NCBI RefSeq assembly: GCF_030450055.1 | Contig: NZ_CP118480.1 | Coordinates: forward strand, 737,415-801,414 | Length of the DNA: 64,000 bases | Direction: 5' to 3' | Origin: Gallaecimonas kandeliae | GTDB lineage: Bacteria; Pseudomonadota; Gammaproteobacteria; Enterobacterales; Gallaecimonadaceae | Part shown: positions 30,287 through 41,932 of the stretch, piece after piece | Position numbering within the stretch: the first letter of the stretch is position 1 | How the letters are laid out: each line of letters begins with the position of its first letter | Made by a program: the position numbers and the translations under genes | Notes under the pieces: generated by a model | Told to the model about the DNA's origin: nothing | The model's input: only the letters and a program-made list of their open reading frames with translations | Databases searched by the model: none

Positions 30287-31222
30287 ATGAAAGCACTAAT
30301 GCTCAGGGCCCTACCAAGGGACGGGGACAACTTCTTCCGCCGCGCCAGCTTTGCCAGCGCAGGCCTCATCTCCGTGTTGATGTTCGCCTTGATGGCGTCA
30401 CTGGTGGTAGGTGCCTGGCCGGCCCTGCATAAGTTCGGCCCAGGATTCTTCTTCAGCGACGATTGGAACCCCGTCACCGAACAGTTCGGCGCCGCCAATG
30501 CCCTTTACGGCACCCTGGTGTCCTCCTTCATCGCTGTCTTGCTGGCCCTGCCGGTCGGCCTGGCGGTGTCCATCTTCCTGTCCGAACTCTGCCCCCAGTG
30601 GCTGTCCCGGCCTCTGTCCATCGCCATAGAGCTGCTGGCCGCCGTGCCCAGCATCATCTACGGCATGTGGGGCCTGTTCGTGTTCGCCCCCTGGTTCGGC
30701 GAGAGCTTCCAGGTCTGGGCCAGCGACCACCTGGCGGACCTGCCGGTGGTGGGCACCCTGTTCCAGGGGCCGCCCATGGGCGTGGGCCTGCTGACCTCCG
30801 GCATCATACTGGCATTCATGATCCTGCCGATCCTCACTTCCCTCATCAAGGAAGCCCTGAGCACTGTGCCCAACGTGCTGCGCGAGGCCACTTACGGCAT
30901 CGGTGCCACCCAGTTCGAAGTCATCGCCAAGGTGCTGTTGCCTGCCGTCAAGGGCCCCATCTTCGGCGCCCTGATCCTGGCCCTGGGCCGGGCCCTGGGT
31001 GAAACCATGGCCATCACCTTCGTGATCGGCGGTGCCCAGACCATAGAGACGTCACTTTTCATGCCGGCCACCTCGATTTCGGCTACCATTGCCGAGCAGT
31101 TCAACGAGGCCACGGGCCAACTGCATATCTCTTCCCTGATCGGCCTCGGCCTGGTGCTGTTCATGATCACCTTCGTGGTGATGGGTACGGCCCGCGTGCT
31201 GTTGCGGAGGAACCGTAAATGA
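30287..31222 (+). CDS. pstC: Phosphate ABC transporter permease PstC (311 aa)
   Basis: Six membrane helices with the ABC permease coupling loop (EALSTVPNVLREATYGIGATQFEVI) identify a PstC-type subunit; the periplasmic insert between helices 1 and 2 (FFSDDWNPVTEQFGAANALYGT) is characteristic. The start is uncertain: ATG at 30287 is used, but there is no good ribosome site, and GTG at 30266 or ATG at 30299 are possible. Its stop overlaps the pstA start. Confidence 0.9.
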   Translation: MKALMLRALPRDGDNFFRRASFASAGLISVLMFALMASLVVGAWPALHKFGPGFFFSDDWNPVTEQFGAANALYGTLVSSFIAVLLALPVGLAVSIFLSELCPQWLSRPLSIAIELLAAVPSIIYGMWGLFVFAPWFGESFQVWASDHLADLPVVGTLFQGPPMGVGLLTSGIILAFMILPILTSLIKEALSTVPNVLREATYGIGATQFEVIAKVLLPAVKGPIFGALILALGRALGETMAITFVIGGAQTIETSLFMPATSISATIAEQFNEATGQLHISSLIGLGLVLFMITFVVMGTARVLLRRNRK

Positions 31223-32061
31223 TCGCGACCCGCAAGCTGAAGAACGGCATTTTCAAGGGGCTCTGCCTGGCCGCCACCCTGTTGGGGGTGGGCATACTGG
31301 TAGTGATCCTTTTCACCCTCTTCCAGAAGGGCCTGGCCGGCCTCAACTGGGCCCTGTTCACCGAAGTCACCCCAGGCCCTGATGCCCAAGGCGGTGGCCT
31401 GGCCAATGCCATAGTGGGCAGCGTCATGATGACCTTGCTGGGTATCCTGATCGCCACCCCCATCGGCGTACTGGCCGGTACCTGGCTGGCGGAATACGGC
31501 CAGCAATCCAAGACGGCCGATACCATCCGCTTCCTCAACGGCATGCTGATGAGCGCCCCTTCCATCCTGATCGGCCTCTTCGTCTACCAGATGGTGGTGG
31601 TGACCATGGGTCACTTCTCCGGCTGGGCCGGCAGCATCGCCCTGGCCATCATCGCCCTGCCGGTGATCATCAGCACCACCGAAGAGATGCTCAAACTGGT
31701 GCCCACCAGCCTGCGTGAGGCCGGTGCCGGCCTCGGCACGCCGCGCTGGAAGGTCACCGTCAAGCTGAGCTACCGCGCTGTGGGTACCGGTATCATTACT
31801 GGTATACTGCTGTCGGTGGCCCGTATCAGCGGCGAGACGGCGCCTTTGCTGTTCACGGCGCTGAACTCCAGCTTCATGACCACCAATCCCAACGAGCCCA
31901 TGGCCAACCTGCCGGTAACCATTTACCAGTTCGCCATGAGCCCCTATGAGTCCTGGAACCAGTTGGCCTGGTCCGGCGCTCTGCTGATCACCATGTCTAT
32001 TTTGATTCTTAATGTTTTGTCACGGGTTCTGCCCCGTCTGAAAAAGCGGAGGTCCGCATGA
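31219..32061 (+). CDS. pstA: Phosphate ABC transporter permease PstA (280 aa)
   Basis: Six membrane segments and the coupling loop [25 protein letters not shown] define the second permease of the Pst complex. It overlaps pstC by 4 nt (ATGA) and pstB by 4 nt, showing translational coupling. Works with PstC to form the phosphate channel in the inner membrane. Confidence 0.92.
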   Translation: MIATRKLKNGIFKGLCLAATLLGVGILVVILFTLFQKGLAGLNWALFTEVTPGPDAQGGGLANAIVGSVMMTLLGILIATPIGVLAGTWLAEYGQQSKTADTIRFLNGMLMSAPSILIGLFVYQMVVVTMGHFSGWAGSIALAIIALPVIISTTEEMLKLVPTSLREAGAGLGTPRWKVTVKLSYRAVGTGIITGILLSVARISGETAPLLFTALNSSFMTTNPNEPMANLPVTIYQFAMSPYESWNQLAWSGALLITMSILILNVLSRVLPRLKKRRSA

Positions 32062-32864
32062 ACCAGGTCGCCCATATGAAAGCCTACAAGACAGATCCCA
32101 CTCCCCTGGTCCACCGCATGGATGTCAAAGGGCTGAACTTCTTCTACGGCAAGGACAAGCAGGCCCTGACCAACATCAACATGCCCATCTACCAGAACAG
32201 GGTAACGGCGATGATAGGGCCTTCCGGCTGTGGCAAGTCCACCCTGCTGCGCTGCCTGAACCGCATCTATGAGCTCTACCCCGGCCAGCGCGCCGAGGGC
32301 GAGATCCTGCTGGACGGCGAGTGCGTGCTGACCAACAAGATGGACCTCAATGACCTGCGGGCCAAGGTGGGCATGGTGTTCCAGAAGCCGACCCCTTTCC
32401 CCATGACCATCTATGACAACATCGCCTTCGGCATCAAGCTCTACGAGAAGCTGAACAAGAAGGAGATGGACAAGCGGGTACAGGAAGCCCTGGAGCAGGC
32501 CCAGCTGTGGAACGAGGTCAAGGACAAGCTGCACAGCGACGCTTCCGGCCTGTCCGGTGGCCAGCAGCAGCGCCTTTGCATCGCCCGTACCATAGCCCTC
32601 AAGCCCGAAGTGATCCTGATGGATGAGCCGACCTCGGCCCTGGATCCCATCGCTACCCAGGGTATCGAAGAGCTGATCATGGAACTGCGCAAGCAGTACA
32701 CCATCGTCATCGTCACCCACAACATGCAGCAGGCGTCGCGGATCTCCGACTACACCGCCTTCATGTACCTGGGCGAACTGGTGGAGTTCGAAGAGACCTA
32801 CAAGGTCTTCAACCAGCCCCAGAACCAGCGTACCAAGGACTACGTCCAGGGTACTTTCGGTTAA
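32058..32864 (+). CDS. pstB: Phosphate ABC transporter ATP-binding protein (268 aa)
   Basis: Walker [11 protein letters not shown]-loop in [18 protein letters not shown], signature LSGGQQQR, Walker [13 protein letters not shown] and switch His in VTHNMQQA are all intact. It powers phosphate import. Last gene of the operon; no phoU follows, the next gene being a purine permease after a terminator. Confidence 0.93.
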   Translation: MNQVAHMKAYKTDPTPLVHRMDVKGLNFFYGKDKQALTNINMPIYQNRVTAMIGPSGCGKSTLLRCLNRIYELYPGQRAEGEILLDGECVLTNKMDLNDLRAKVGMVFQKPTPFPMTIYDNIAFGIKLYEKLNKKEMDKRVQEALEQAQLWNEVKDKLHSDASGLSGGQQQRLCIARTIALKPEVILMDEPTSALDPIATQGIEELIMELRKQYTIVIVTHNMQQASRISDYTAFMYLGELVEFEETYKVFNQPQNQRTKDYVQGTFG

Positions 32865-32870
32865 AAAGGT

Positions 32871-32895
32871 AAAGGCCGCGTAAGCGGCCTTTTTC
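32871..32895 (+). terminator. Terminator of pstSCAB
   Basis: AGGCCGC GTAA GCGGCCT followed by TTTTC. Confidence 0.8.
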
Positions 32896-32994
32896 ATATC
32901 TGGATTAGGGCCCCAAAGTCGGGTATCCCGCCTTGCAAAACGTTTTCCCTGCCGGGATAATCGCGCGCCATTCCCCCTTGTCGAGTGGCTTCCC

Positions 32995-34287
32995 ATGCTG
33001 GAAAAACTGTTCAAGCTCCAGGAGCTGGGCACCAATGTGCGCCAGGAAGTGGTGGCAGGTCTCACCACCTTCCTGACCATGGCCTACATCATCTTCGTCA
33101 ACCCTTCCGTCCTGGCCCAGGCCGGCATGGACCACGGCGCCGTCTTCGTGGCTACCTGCATGGCCGCCGCCTTCGGCTGCCTGGTGATGGGCCTCTGGGC
33201 CAACTACCCCATAGCCCTGGCCCCCGGCATGGGCCTCAACGCCTTCTTCACCTACACGGTGGTGCTGGGCGACGGCTACAGCTGGCAGGCGGCCCTCGGC
33301 GCCGTTTTCTTCAGCGGCTGCATCTTCGTCTGCCTGTCCCTGTTCAAGATCCGGGAATGGATCATCAACGCCATCCCCGGTGCCCTCAAGATCGGCATCG
33401 CCGCCGGTATCGGCCTCTTCCTGGCCCTGATCGGCCTCAAGAACGCCGGCCTGGTGGTGGGCAGCACCGCCACCCTGGTGACCCTGGGTAAGGTGACCAG
33501 CCTGCCGGTGCTGCTGGCCATCCTCGGCTTCTTCCTGATCGTCGCCCTGGAGGCCCGCAAGGTGAAGGGCGGGGTGCTGATCGCCATCTTGCTGATCACC
33601 GCCCTGGGCCTGGTGACAGGCCAAAGTCAGTATCACGGTATCGTCTCTGCGCCGCCTTCGCTGTTGCCGACCCTGGCCCAGATGGACCTCGAAGGGGCGC
33701 TGAGCATCGGCATGCTGTCCGTCATCTTCGCCTTCCTGTTCGTGGATCTCTTCGACACCTCCGGCACCCTGCTGGCGGTGGCCCAGGAAGCGGATCTGCT
33801 GGATAGGAAGGGCAACCTGCCGCGCCTGAGCCGTGCCCTGCTGGCCGACAGCACCGCCACCATCGTCGGCGCTACCCTCGGCACCAGCACCACCACCTCC
33901 TACGTGGAAAGCACCGCCGGTGTCGCCGCCGGTGGCCGCAGCGGCCTGACCGCTGTGGTGGTGGGCATCCTCTTCCTGGCGGCGCTCTTCTTCGCGCCCC
34001 TGGCCGGCATGGTGCCGGCCTTCGCCACCGCCGGCGCCCTGGTCTACGTAGCTGTGCTGATGATGGGCAGCCTCAAGCACCTGGACTGGAAAGACATCAC
34101 CGAAACTGTGCCTGCCGTCGTGGTGCTGGTGATGATGCCCCTGACTTTTTCCATCGCTTCTGGTATTGCTTTTGGCTTTATCAGTTACGCCCTGGTCAAG
34201 GCCCTGGCCGGCCGTTTCCGGGAAGTGAGCCCCGCCGTCTGGGTGCTGGCGACGCTCTTCGTTGTGAAATTTGCTTTTGCGGGATGA
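32995..34287 (+). CDS. AzgA-type NCS2 purine permease (430 aa)
   Basis: A 12-14-helix membrane protein of the NCS2/AzgA group: the N-terminal [27 protein letters not shown] and [12 protein letters not shown] motifs and the [17 protein letters not shown] segment are diagnostic for hypoxanthine/adenine/guanine:proton symporters. Four nt remain between its stop codon and the gpt start, so the pair forms a salvage operon: uptake of the base and its conversion to nucleotide. Exact base preference cannot be read from sequence. Confidence 0.88.
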   Translation: MLEKLFKLQELGTNVRQEVVAGLTTFLTMAYIIFVNPSVLAQAGMDHGAVFVATCMAAAFGCLVMGLWANYPIALAPGMGLNAFFTYTVVLGDGYSWQAALGAVFFSGCIFVCLSLFKIREWIINAIPGALKIGIAAGIGLFLALIGLKNAGLVVGSTATLVTLGKVTSLPVLLAILGFFLIVALEARKVKGGVLIAILLITALGLVTGQSQYHGIVSAPPSLLPTLAQMDLEGALSIGMLSVIFAFLFVDLFDTSGTLLAVAQEADLLDRKGNLPRLSRALLADSTATIVGATLGTSTTTSYVESTAGVAAGGRSGLTAVVVGILFLAALFFAPLAGMVPAFATAGALVYVAVLMMGSLKHLDWKDITETVPAVVVLVMMPLTFSIASGIAFGFISYALVKALAGRFREVSPAVWVLATLFVVKFAFAG

Positions 34288-34291
34288 TGCT

Positions 34292-34762
34292 ATGACTAAG
34301 AAATACCTGGTGACCTGGGAAGCCTTCCACTCCGCCGCCCGTGAACTGGCGGCCCGGCAACTGCCGGCCGAACAGTGGAAGGGCATCATCGCCGTGACCC
34401 GGGGCGGCATGGCCCCGGCCCTGGTGCTGGCCCGTGAGCTCGGCATCCACCATATCGACACCATCTGCATCTCGTCCTACGACCACGACCAGCAGCGGTC
34501 CCTGCGGGTGCTCAAGGACGCCGACAAGGGCGTCGGCGACGGTGAAGGTTACCTGGTGGTGGACGATCTGGTGGACAGCGGCGACACCGCCAGGGCGCTG
34601 CGTGAGCTGTTCCCCAAGGCCAAGCTGGTGACCGTCTTCGCCAAACCCCAGGGCAAACCCCTGGTGGACGAGTACGTCATCGACATCGCCCAGGACACCT
34701 GGATAGAGCAGCCCTGGGACATGGCTCCCGCCTTCCAGCCGCCCCTGTCCGGGCGCGACTGA
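34292..34762 (+). CDS. gpt: Xanthine(-guanine) phosphoribosyltransferase (156 aa)
   Basis: Very similar to E. coli Gpt throughout: [44 protein letters not shown], the PRPP motif [14 protein letters not shown] and the end [22 protein letters not shown]. It makes XMP/GMP from the base and PRPP at the membrane inner face. Start is placed at ATG 34292 by alignment with the family; a frame from 34271 would overlap the permease. Confidence 0.93.
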   Translation: MTKKYLVTWEAFHSAARELAARQLPAEQWKGIIAVTRGGMAPALVLARELGIHHIDTICISSYDHDQQRSLRVLKDADKGVGDGEGYLVVDDLVDSGDTARALRELFPKAKLVTVFAKPQGKPLVDEYVIDIAQDTWIEQPWDMAPAFQPPLSGRD

Positions 34763-34763
34763 T

Positions 34764-34791
34764 AAAAAACCGGCCCAAGGGCCGGTTTTTT
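34764..34791. terminator. Bidirectional terminator after gpt
   Basis: AAAAAACCGGCCC AA GGGCCGGTTTTTT, an 8-bp GC stem between convergent genes. Confidence 0.87.
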
Positions 34792-34807
34792 CATGCCTGG
34801 GCTTTGC

Positions 34808-35461
34808 CTACCAATGATGGACGGGCCAGCCGTTGACCTCGGCCACGGCGGCCAGGCGGGCGTCCGGGGTCACCACCTGGGGGCTGTCGGCCAGGCTGAG
34901 CAGGGCCAGATCGTTGATGGAGTCGGAATAGGCGGTGAGGAAGGCCGGCTTGCCACCGAGCAGCTGGCCGAGGCGCCAGGCCTTGCCCGGCCCTATGCTG
35001 GGTACGCCCATGCCCTGGCCCGTGTAGCGGCCGTCCATCACCGCCAGCTCTGTGGCGATCAGCTCTTCCACTCCCAGCAGGGCGCAGATGCCGGCCACTA
35101 TGGGGGCTATGGTGGCCGAGGCCACCAGCACCCGCTCCCCGGCCGCCCGGTGCGCCTCCAGGGCCGCCATGGCCTGGGGCCTGACCTTGGGCAGCACCTC
35201 TTCCCTGGCGAAGGCCTCGACCCAGGCCGCCACCTCGGCCACCGACTTGCCGGCCAGGGGGCTGATGATGAACTCGAGATACTGGGCCACCGGCAGGGCG
35301 CCGGCCACGTAGAGGCGGTGCCAATGGGCGAGCTGACCCTCCAGGTCAGCCACCTGCCAGAGGCCCTGGCGGTGGGCCCAGAGGCCGAAACCATTGGCGC
35401 TGTCGGTGTCGATAAGGGTGTGGTCCAGGTCGAAGACGGCGACCCTGTTGGCTTGGTTCAC
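34808..35461 (-). CDS. HAD-family phosphatase, subfamily IB (217 aa)
   Basis: Motif I is FDLDHTLIDTD (10-20), motif II VLVASATIAPI, and motif III/IV YSDSINDLALLS, matching the SerB-like HAD-IB group. A soluble phosphomonoesterase; substrate unknown (phosphoserine or a phospholipid-like metabolite are typical for the group). Single gene on the minus strand convergent with gpt. Confidence 0.83.
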   Translation of the reverse strand: MNQANRVAVFDLDHTLIDTDSANGFGLWAHRQGLWQVADLEGQLAHWHRLYVAGALPVAQYLEFIISPLAGKSVAEVAAWVEAFAREEVLPKVRPQAMAALEAHRAAGERVLVASATIAPIVAGICALLGVEELIATELAVMDGRYTGQGMGVPSIGPGKAWRLGQLLGGKPAFLTAYSDSINDLALLSLADSPQVVTPDARLAAVAEVNGWPVHHW

Positions 35462-35514
35462 GCAACGGCTCCGTGAAGGTAAGGGGCCCCATCTTAACTT
35501 GGCAGGGGCAAAAG

Positions 35515-35539
35515 AAAAGGCGGGCCAGGCCCGCCTTTT
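35515..35539 (-). terminator. Terminator of the chemoreceptor gene
   Basis: AAAAGGCGGG/CCCGCCTTTT stem immediately after the receptor stop on the minus strand. Confidence 0.83.
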
Positions 35540-35542
35540 CCG

Positions 35543-37084
35543 TCAGCCGAAGGTCTTGGCCAGGCCTTCGATGCGGGCCGTGTTCTGGCTGAGTTGCAGG
35601 CCGCTCTGCTCCAACTCGTCCATGGCGCTGGAGGTGCTTTCCGCCAGTTCCTTGAGGCGCAGTATGTTGTCGTTGACCTCTGTGGCCACGGCGCCCTGTT
35701 CCTCGGCGGCGGTGGCGATCTGGGCGGCCAGGTCGTTGATGTCGGCCACCCGCTTGAAGATGTCGTCCAGGGTCAGGGTCACCTCCTGGGTGCCATCCAC
35801 GCAGCTCTGGGCGTGCTCGCGGTTGCGGTCCATCAGGTCACGCCAGGAGTCGAGCATGCGGCGCATGCCGGTGAGGCTGGTGCGGATGTCGCCGGCGGAC
35901 TGCTGGGTGCGGGAGGACAGGGCCCGCACTTCGTCGGCCACCACCGCGAAGCCGCGGCCGTGCTCGCCGGCCCTGGCCGCCTCTATGGCGGCGTTGAGGG
36001 CCAGCAGGTTGGTCTGGTCGGCGATGCCTTCGATCTCGCCCATGATGGCGGTGACCTTCTCGGTCTCCTTCTGCAACGCCAGGGCGGCGCGGGCGGATTC
36101 TTCCACGTCGCTCTGCAGCTTGTTGATGCGGCCGGAGGAGTCCTTGAGGGCGCTGCGGGCCGTGTGGCACTGCTGGTGGGTGTCGCGCACCTCGTCAGAG
36201 GTGTTCTGGCTGGAGCGGGCTATCTCCTGGATGGTGGTGGTGAGCTGGTTGATGGCCACCGCCATCTTGTTGGCCTCATCCTCCTGGGCCTGCACCTCGC
36301 CGCGGGTATGAGTGACGTGGCGCACCAGGTCGTCTGAGACCTGGGTCAGGGCATGGGTGGCGTCCTTGGTGCGGCCCAGCACGGCGCCGTTGCGGGACCA
36401 GTTCATCATGGCGTCGAAGCGCATGCCGCTGCCGAAGCCGTTGCCGACGTAGATGGCCTGGGACAGCTTGAGGTCATGGTAGGCGCTGGCCTGTTCGTCC
36501 AGTTTCCACAGGGGGCGCAGCCAGGCGAAGATGCCGAGGGAGGCGACCAGGCCGCCCAGGCCTGTAGCGATGGCGGCCGTCCAACCGAAGGCCAGCAGGG
36601 CAATGAGGCTCAGGGCCGCTACCGGCAGGCCGCCGTAGAGGTAGCCGCGCAGATCCACCAGGCGCTTGACGGTTTCACCCTTGTTGATGCGGGCATAGGC
36701 CTTCTCGGCCTTCTCCACCAAGTGGCGGCTGGGCTTGCGGCGCACCGACTGGTAGCCGACGCAATGCTTGCCTTCCATGATGGGGGTGACATAGGCGTCC
36801 ACCCAGTAGAAACGGCCATCCTTGCAGCGGTTCTTGACCAGGCCGCGCCAGGGGCGACCCGCCTTGAGTTTGGTCCAAAGATCCTGGAAGGCCGCTTCCG
36901 GCATGTCGGGATGGCGCACCAGGTTGTGGGGCTGGCCCAGCAATTCTTCTTCGCTGAAGCCGGCAACCTTGATGAAGACGTCGTTGGCATAGGTGATGAT
37001 GCCGCGGAGGTCTGTCGTCGATACCAGTTCTTCGTGATCGGAGAAAAGGACTTCACTGTCGACAACAGGCAAATTTCTACGCAT
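35543..37084 (-). CDS. Aer-like methyl-accepting chemotaxis protein with N-terminal PAS (513 aa)
   Basis: Residues about 10-115 form a PAS domain ([33 protein letters not shown]... [24 protein letters not shown]), like the FAD-binding PAS of Aer. Two close membrane helices follow (about 165-205), then the signalling domain with the tip [21 protein letters not shown] and [11 protein letters not shown]. It has no large periplasmic domain, so it senses internally, probably redox/energy state. Output goes to CheA/CheW, not present here. Confidence 0.88.
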   Translation of the reverse strand: MRRNLPVVDSEVLFSDHEELVSTTDLRGIITYANDVFIKVAGFSEEELLGQPHNLVRHPDMPEAAFQDLWTKLKAGRPWRGLVKNRCKDGRFYWVDAYVTPIMEGKHCVGYQSVRRKPSRHLVEKAEKAYARINKGETVKRLVDLRGYLYGGLPVAALSLIALLAFGWTAAIATGLGGLVASLGIFAWLRPLWKLDEQASAYHDLKLSQAIYVGNGFGSGMRFDAMMNWSRNGAVLGRTKDATHALTQVSDDLVRHVTHTRGEVQAQEDEANKMAVAINQLTTTIQEIARSSQNTSDEVRDTHQQCHTARSALKDSSGRINKLQSDVEESARAALALQKETEKVTAIMGEIEGIADQTNLLALNAAIEAARAGEHGRGFAVVADEVRALSSRTQQSAGDIRTSLTGMRRMLDSWRDLMDRNREHAQSCVDGTQEVTLTLDDIFKRVADINDLAAQIATAAEEQGAVATEVNDNILRLKELAESTSSAMDELEQSGLQLSQNTARIEGLAKTFG

Positions 37085-37224
37085 GGGGCAAGGTCCCTGT
37101 CCATTGGTGCTTTGTTATCGGCCAAAGGTCCGCACCCTTTAGCCTTAGGGTTCATAAGGATAAGGGAAATGCCCTGGCCTTTGAAAGACGGCGCGCCAGG
37201 GCGCCGCCCGGACGGGGCCACCGC

Positions 37225-37779
37225 TTATTGGTTGAGTTCGTCCCAGCGCCAGTACTTGGCGGCCCCTATGGTGGCTTGGAGGGCGACGCCGGAATCGGTG
37301 AGCTGGTAGCTGGTGACGTCGAGATCCACCGACTGGTTGGCGGCCGCCTCGCCGCCGCTGTTGTTGGCCTTGGCGGTGGCCTCGGCCTGGGCGCTGGCGT
37401 CCCAGCCGTGGTCGCGGAACCACTCGAAGTCCTTCTGTTTCTTGAAGATCAGCACTTGCCGGTAGTCCTTGATGCCGAGACCCAGGCCGATACCGCCTGC
37501 CGCCATGCGCATGTAGGTGTGGTGGCCGGCCCTGTCGGTGAGGACCCCGTAACCGCCGGAGGTGGAGAGCAGGATCAGGTTCTGGTTGGCCAGGTCGAAG
37601 ACGCCGTAGCCGTAGGCGGCGGCCACCTTGGCGCGGGCGGCCGGATGGGCCTGGTAGAGCCGGGTCAGGGTCTGGTCGCGCATGGCCAGCACCGAGTGGC
37701 GTTTCTCGGCCGGGGTGTTGCCGGTGCTGGTGCAGGCGGCCAGCAACAGGCACAGCAGGAAGGGCTTGAGGGCTTGCAT
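37225..37779 (-). CDS. SYLF-domain lipoprotein (184 aa)
   Basis: A lipobox (LLLAAC, Cys16) and the YSC84/SYLF-like domain: HPAARAKVAAAYGYGVFDLA, GGYGVLTDRAGHHTYMRMAAGG, GLGLGIKDYRQVLIF. The SYLF family binds lipids. It is outer-membrane or periplasm anchored. Function is unknown; a single gene between chemoreceptor and DUF945-like gene. Confidence 0.78.
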   Translation of the reverse strand: MQALKPFLLCLLLAACTSTGNTPAEKRHSVLAMRDQTLTRLYQAHPAARAKVAAAYGYGVFDLANQNLILLSTSGGYGVLTDRAGHHTYMRMAAGGIGLGLGIKDYRQVLIFKKQKDFEWFRDHGWDASAQAEATAKANNSGGEAAANQSVDLDVTSYQLTDSGVALQATIGAAKYWRWDELNQ

Positions 37780-37826
37780 GGCATGCCTCCTTGGGGAGTC
37801 CGCCCTTCACTATAGATGGAGGCCAA

Positions 37827-37852
37827 GAAAAAAGGCGCCTCGCGGCGCCTTC
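37827..37852 (-). terminator. Terminator of the DUF945-like gene
   Basis: AAGGCGCC TCGC GGCGCCTT with an A-run on the left, read as T-run on the minus strand. Confidence 0.8.
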
Positions 37853-37855
37853 TGC

Positions 37856-38800
37856 TCAGTTGAAGCCCTGGCCGTTCAAGGTCACGCCCAGGTAGGCCAG
37901 CAGGGCCTTGGGATCCCGGACCCGGTTTTGGAAGGCCGGGGTCATCATGTCGCCAAAGGACAGCTTCTCGGTAGGGGCCGCCTTGACCAGCAGCTGGTGG
38001 CCGCCATGGATGAAGTCCGCCAGGGCCTGGCGGTGGGCGTCGCTCAGCAGCGGGTTGCCGTTCACCGCCTGCAGCAGCTGGGCCTGTTGCTTGGCCTTGT
38101 CCATGCCGGTGAGCTTGGCCTTGAGGCCGTAGAGGCTGTCCAGCAGGCCCTGGTCCTTGAAGCGCAGGGTCAGGCCCTGGATCTGCAGCTGCTGGAACTT
38201 GGGCATCACTTCCTGCATCAAGGCCTGCTCGGTGGCGGCGTCCATGGTTTTGGGATGTTCGCGGTTTTCCTTGCTGTACTGCTGGACCCACTCCAGGAAG
38301 GGGGTGGCGCCGGCGGTGTCGAAACTCATCTGGAACTCGCCGAACTCCGGGGCCTGGATCAGGCTGTCGGCGACCAGGGTGCCTTTGGCCTTGTCGAAAT
38401 GGCTTTCGGAGTGGGCGTCGACCTTGAGCCTGGCCAGCTTGTCTTGGAGCTCGGCAGGGGCCGCGTCCAGCATGGCCTGGCCCAGGGTCAGGCCTTTCAA
38501 TTCCATGGTGCTGTCGGCGGGCAGCTTGTCGAAGTCGAAGTTGTCGCTGCTGACGCTCTGGATATGGACCAGTTCACCCTGTTCATGGCTGGTGACGGTC
38601 AGCCCCTTGAGCTGCCAGCTGTGGGTCAGCAGGTTGACGGAGGCGCCCTGGTACTGGAAGTCCATGCCCTGGGCCTGGAGGTCGGGGCGGCTCTTGTCCA
38701 GCTGCGCCTCGAGCTTGGCGGTGGCGTAGTGGTTGGCGCCATAAAGGCCACCGGCGGCGAGGACGGCGACCACGGCGGTGCCGACGAGGATTTTCTTCAT
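37856..38800 (-). CDS. Membrane-anchored YdgA/DUF945-like protein (314 aa)
   Basis: An N-terminal anchor helix (ILVGTAVVAVLAAGGLYGANHY) is followed by a large periplasmic region rich in alternating hydrophobic strands and 'LKGLTV/LKGLTL/IQGLTL'-type repeats, as seen in YdgA-like (DUF945) or AsmA-like envelope proteins. The similarity is of style only, so the family label is tentative. Single gene flanked by terminators on both sides. Confidence 0.55.
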   Translation of the reverse strand: MKKILVGTAVVAVLAAGGLYGANHYATAKLEAQLDKSRPDLQAQGMDFQYQGASVNLLTHSWQLKGLTVTSHEQGELVHIQSVSSDNFDFDKLPADSTMELKGLTLGQAMLDAAPAELQDKLARLKVDAHSESHFDKAKGTLVADSLIQAPEFGEFQMSFDTAGATPFLEWVQQYSKENREHPKTMDAATEQALMQEVMPKFQQLQIQGLTLRFKDQGLLDSLYGLKAKLTGMDKAKQQAQLLQAVNGNPLLSDAHRQALADFIHGGHQLLVKAAPTEKLSFGDMMTPAFQNRVRDPKALLAYLGVTLNGQGFN

Positions 38801-38820
38801 GCTGAAGTCCTTTTCCTGAG

Positions 38821-38849
38821 AATAAAAAAGCGCCCCATGATAGGGGCGC
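38821..38849 (-). terminator. Terminator of the YjiH-like gene
   Basis: GCGCCCC/GGGGCGC stem with an A-run to the left, read as T-run on the minus strand. Confidence 0.8.
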
Positions 38850-38871
38850 CTCGACGTAAATGCCAGCGCCG

Positions 38872-40251
38872 TCAGAACACCAGGTGGGCGACGCCGGCGA
38901 TGACCGGCAGGGTGACCAGGGTGCGAAGGATGAAGATCGCCAGCAGCTCGATGAAGTTGACCGGGATGCGGCTGCCCAGCAGCAGGGCGCCCACCTCGGA
39001 CAGGTAGATGAGCTGGGTCACCGACATGGCCGCCACCACGAAGCGGGTCATGTCGTTGTCCACGCCCGTTATCAGCACCGAGGGGATGAACATGTCGGCA
39101 AAGCCCACCATCACCGTCTTGGAGGCTTCCACCGCTTCCGGTATGCCCAGCAGCTTGAGGTAGGGCACGAAGGGCTTGCCCAGGTATTCGAAGACGGGGC
39201 TGTACTCGGCGATCAGCAGCGCCACTGTGCCCACGGCCATCACCACCGGCAAGACCCCCAGCAGCATGTCTACGGCGTTCTTGATGCCGTCGGTCAGCGG
39301 TTTCTTGAGGCTGTCGATGTTGTCGGCCCGGTGCAAAGCCCTTTCCAGGCCGAAGCTGAAGACGCCGTGGTGGCCGGGGATACTCTCTTCCTCGCCGGTG
39401 CGGGGGGTGCCGCAGATGAAGTGGTCCTGCTTGCCGCGCAGGGGGGGCAGCCGGGGAATGATGATGGCCGCTACCACGCCCGCCAGGCAGATGGCGCCGT
39501 AGAAGGGCAGGAAGTAGCTCTCCAGCTTGACCTGGGCCAGCACCACCAGGGAGAAGGTGATGGAGACGGCGGAGAAGGTGGTGCCTATGATGGCCGCTTC
39601 CTTCTGGGTGTAGAAGCCGCCTTCGTACTGCTTGCCGGTGAGTAATATGCCGACTGAGCCGTCACCCAGCCAGGAGGCGAAGCAGTCCACGGCGCTGCGC
39701 CCCGGCAGCTGGAACACCGGCCTCATGATCTTGGTCATCAGGGTGCCGACGAACTCCAGCAGGCCAAAATCCAGCAGCAGCGGCAGCAGCAGGCCGGCGA
39801 AGATGAACACCGAGAAGAGGGTGGGCAGCAGGTCGCCGAACACCAGGCCGCCGGTGCTGTCGCTGAGCAGGGCCGCAGGACCGGTGCCGGTAAAGATGAG
39901 CACCGCGAAGACGGCGCCCAAGAGCCGGATCAGCACCCAGGGCCAACTGGGGCAGAAGAGGCCCCTGAGGAAAGGCGAGGCCATGACTTTGGCCGGTTTC
40001 GCCAGGGAAAAGACCAGGGTCAGCACGGCCGACAGGCTGATCACCGTCGTCAGCAGTTGCGGCATGATGGCGGCCAGCAGGGCCTTGAAGCTCTTGGCCA
40101 CCACGGCGATGGCGATGGTGATGTCCCCCTGGTAACGGAGCGGCGTCATGAAGAGGCTGATGCCGATCAGGGAAGGGACGAGGAACATCAAATAGTTGCG
40201 AAGCCGCGAGCGCTGGGGCGCCTGGGCTGCGGCTGTGATGGCGTTTTCCAT
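38872..40251 (-). CDS. YjiH-type nucleoside-recognition (Gate) membrane protein (459 aa)
   Basis: Ten or so membrane segments with two Gate-type repeats (FVGTLMTKIMRPVFQLPGRSAVDCFASWLGDG and FVPYLKLLGIPEAVEASKTV) typical of the YjiH family. The substrate is unknown; Gate proteins occur in nucleoside transporters and in spore proteins. It lies next to trhP-yfhL on the same strand with 86 nt between, probably a separate unit. Confidence 0.75.
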   Translation of the reverse strand: MENAITAAAQAPQRSRLRNYLMFLVPSLIGISLFMTPLRYQGDITIAIAVVAKSFKALLAAIMPQLLTTVISLSAVLTLVFSLAKPAKVMASPFLRGLFCPSWPWVLIRLLGAVFAVLIFTGTGPAALLSDSTGGLVFGDLLPTLFSVFIFAGLLLPLLLDFGLLEFVGTLMTKIMRPVFQLPGRSAVDCFASWLGDGSVGILLTGKQYEGGFYTQKEAAIIGTTFSAVSITFSLVVLAQVKLESYFLPFYGAICLAGVVAAIIIPRLPPLRGKQDHFICGTPRTGEEESIPGHHGVFSFGLERALHRADNIDSLKKPLTDGIKNAVDMLLGVLPVVMAVGTVALLIAEYSPVFEYLGKPFVPYLKLLGIPEAVEASKTVMVGFADMFIPSVLITGVDNDMTRFVVAAMSVTQLIYLSEVGALLLGSRIPVNFIELLAIFILRTLVTLPVIAGVAHLVF

Positions 40252-40337
40252 GGGGCTTTACCTGCGGGTCCCGAAAAGAAAGGGCGCAAGTGAAGCACGG
40301 CCCAGGCGGCCTGGCAATAGCAGCCTTGGGGCCTGGA

Positions 40338-41814
<1,477 letters not shown>

Positions 41815-41932
41815 GGCAAAAAAAGGGCAGGAAAATTAAAGAGGGCGGATGCTAGCGCCGCCCAAGGGAAGTGCATTTGATCTGCCTTAAGGTATAGTGA
41901 GATGGCATCCAAAAACCCACTGGCATGGACCC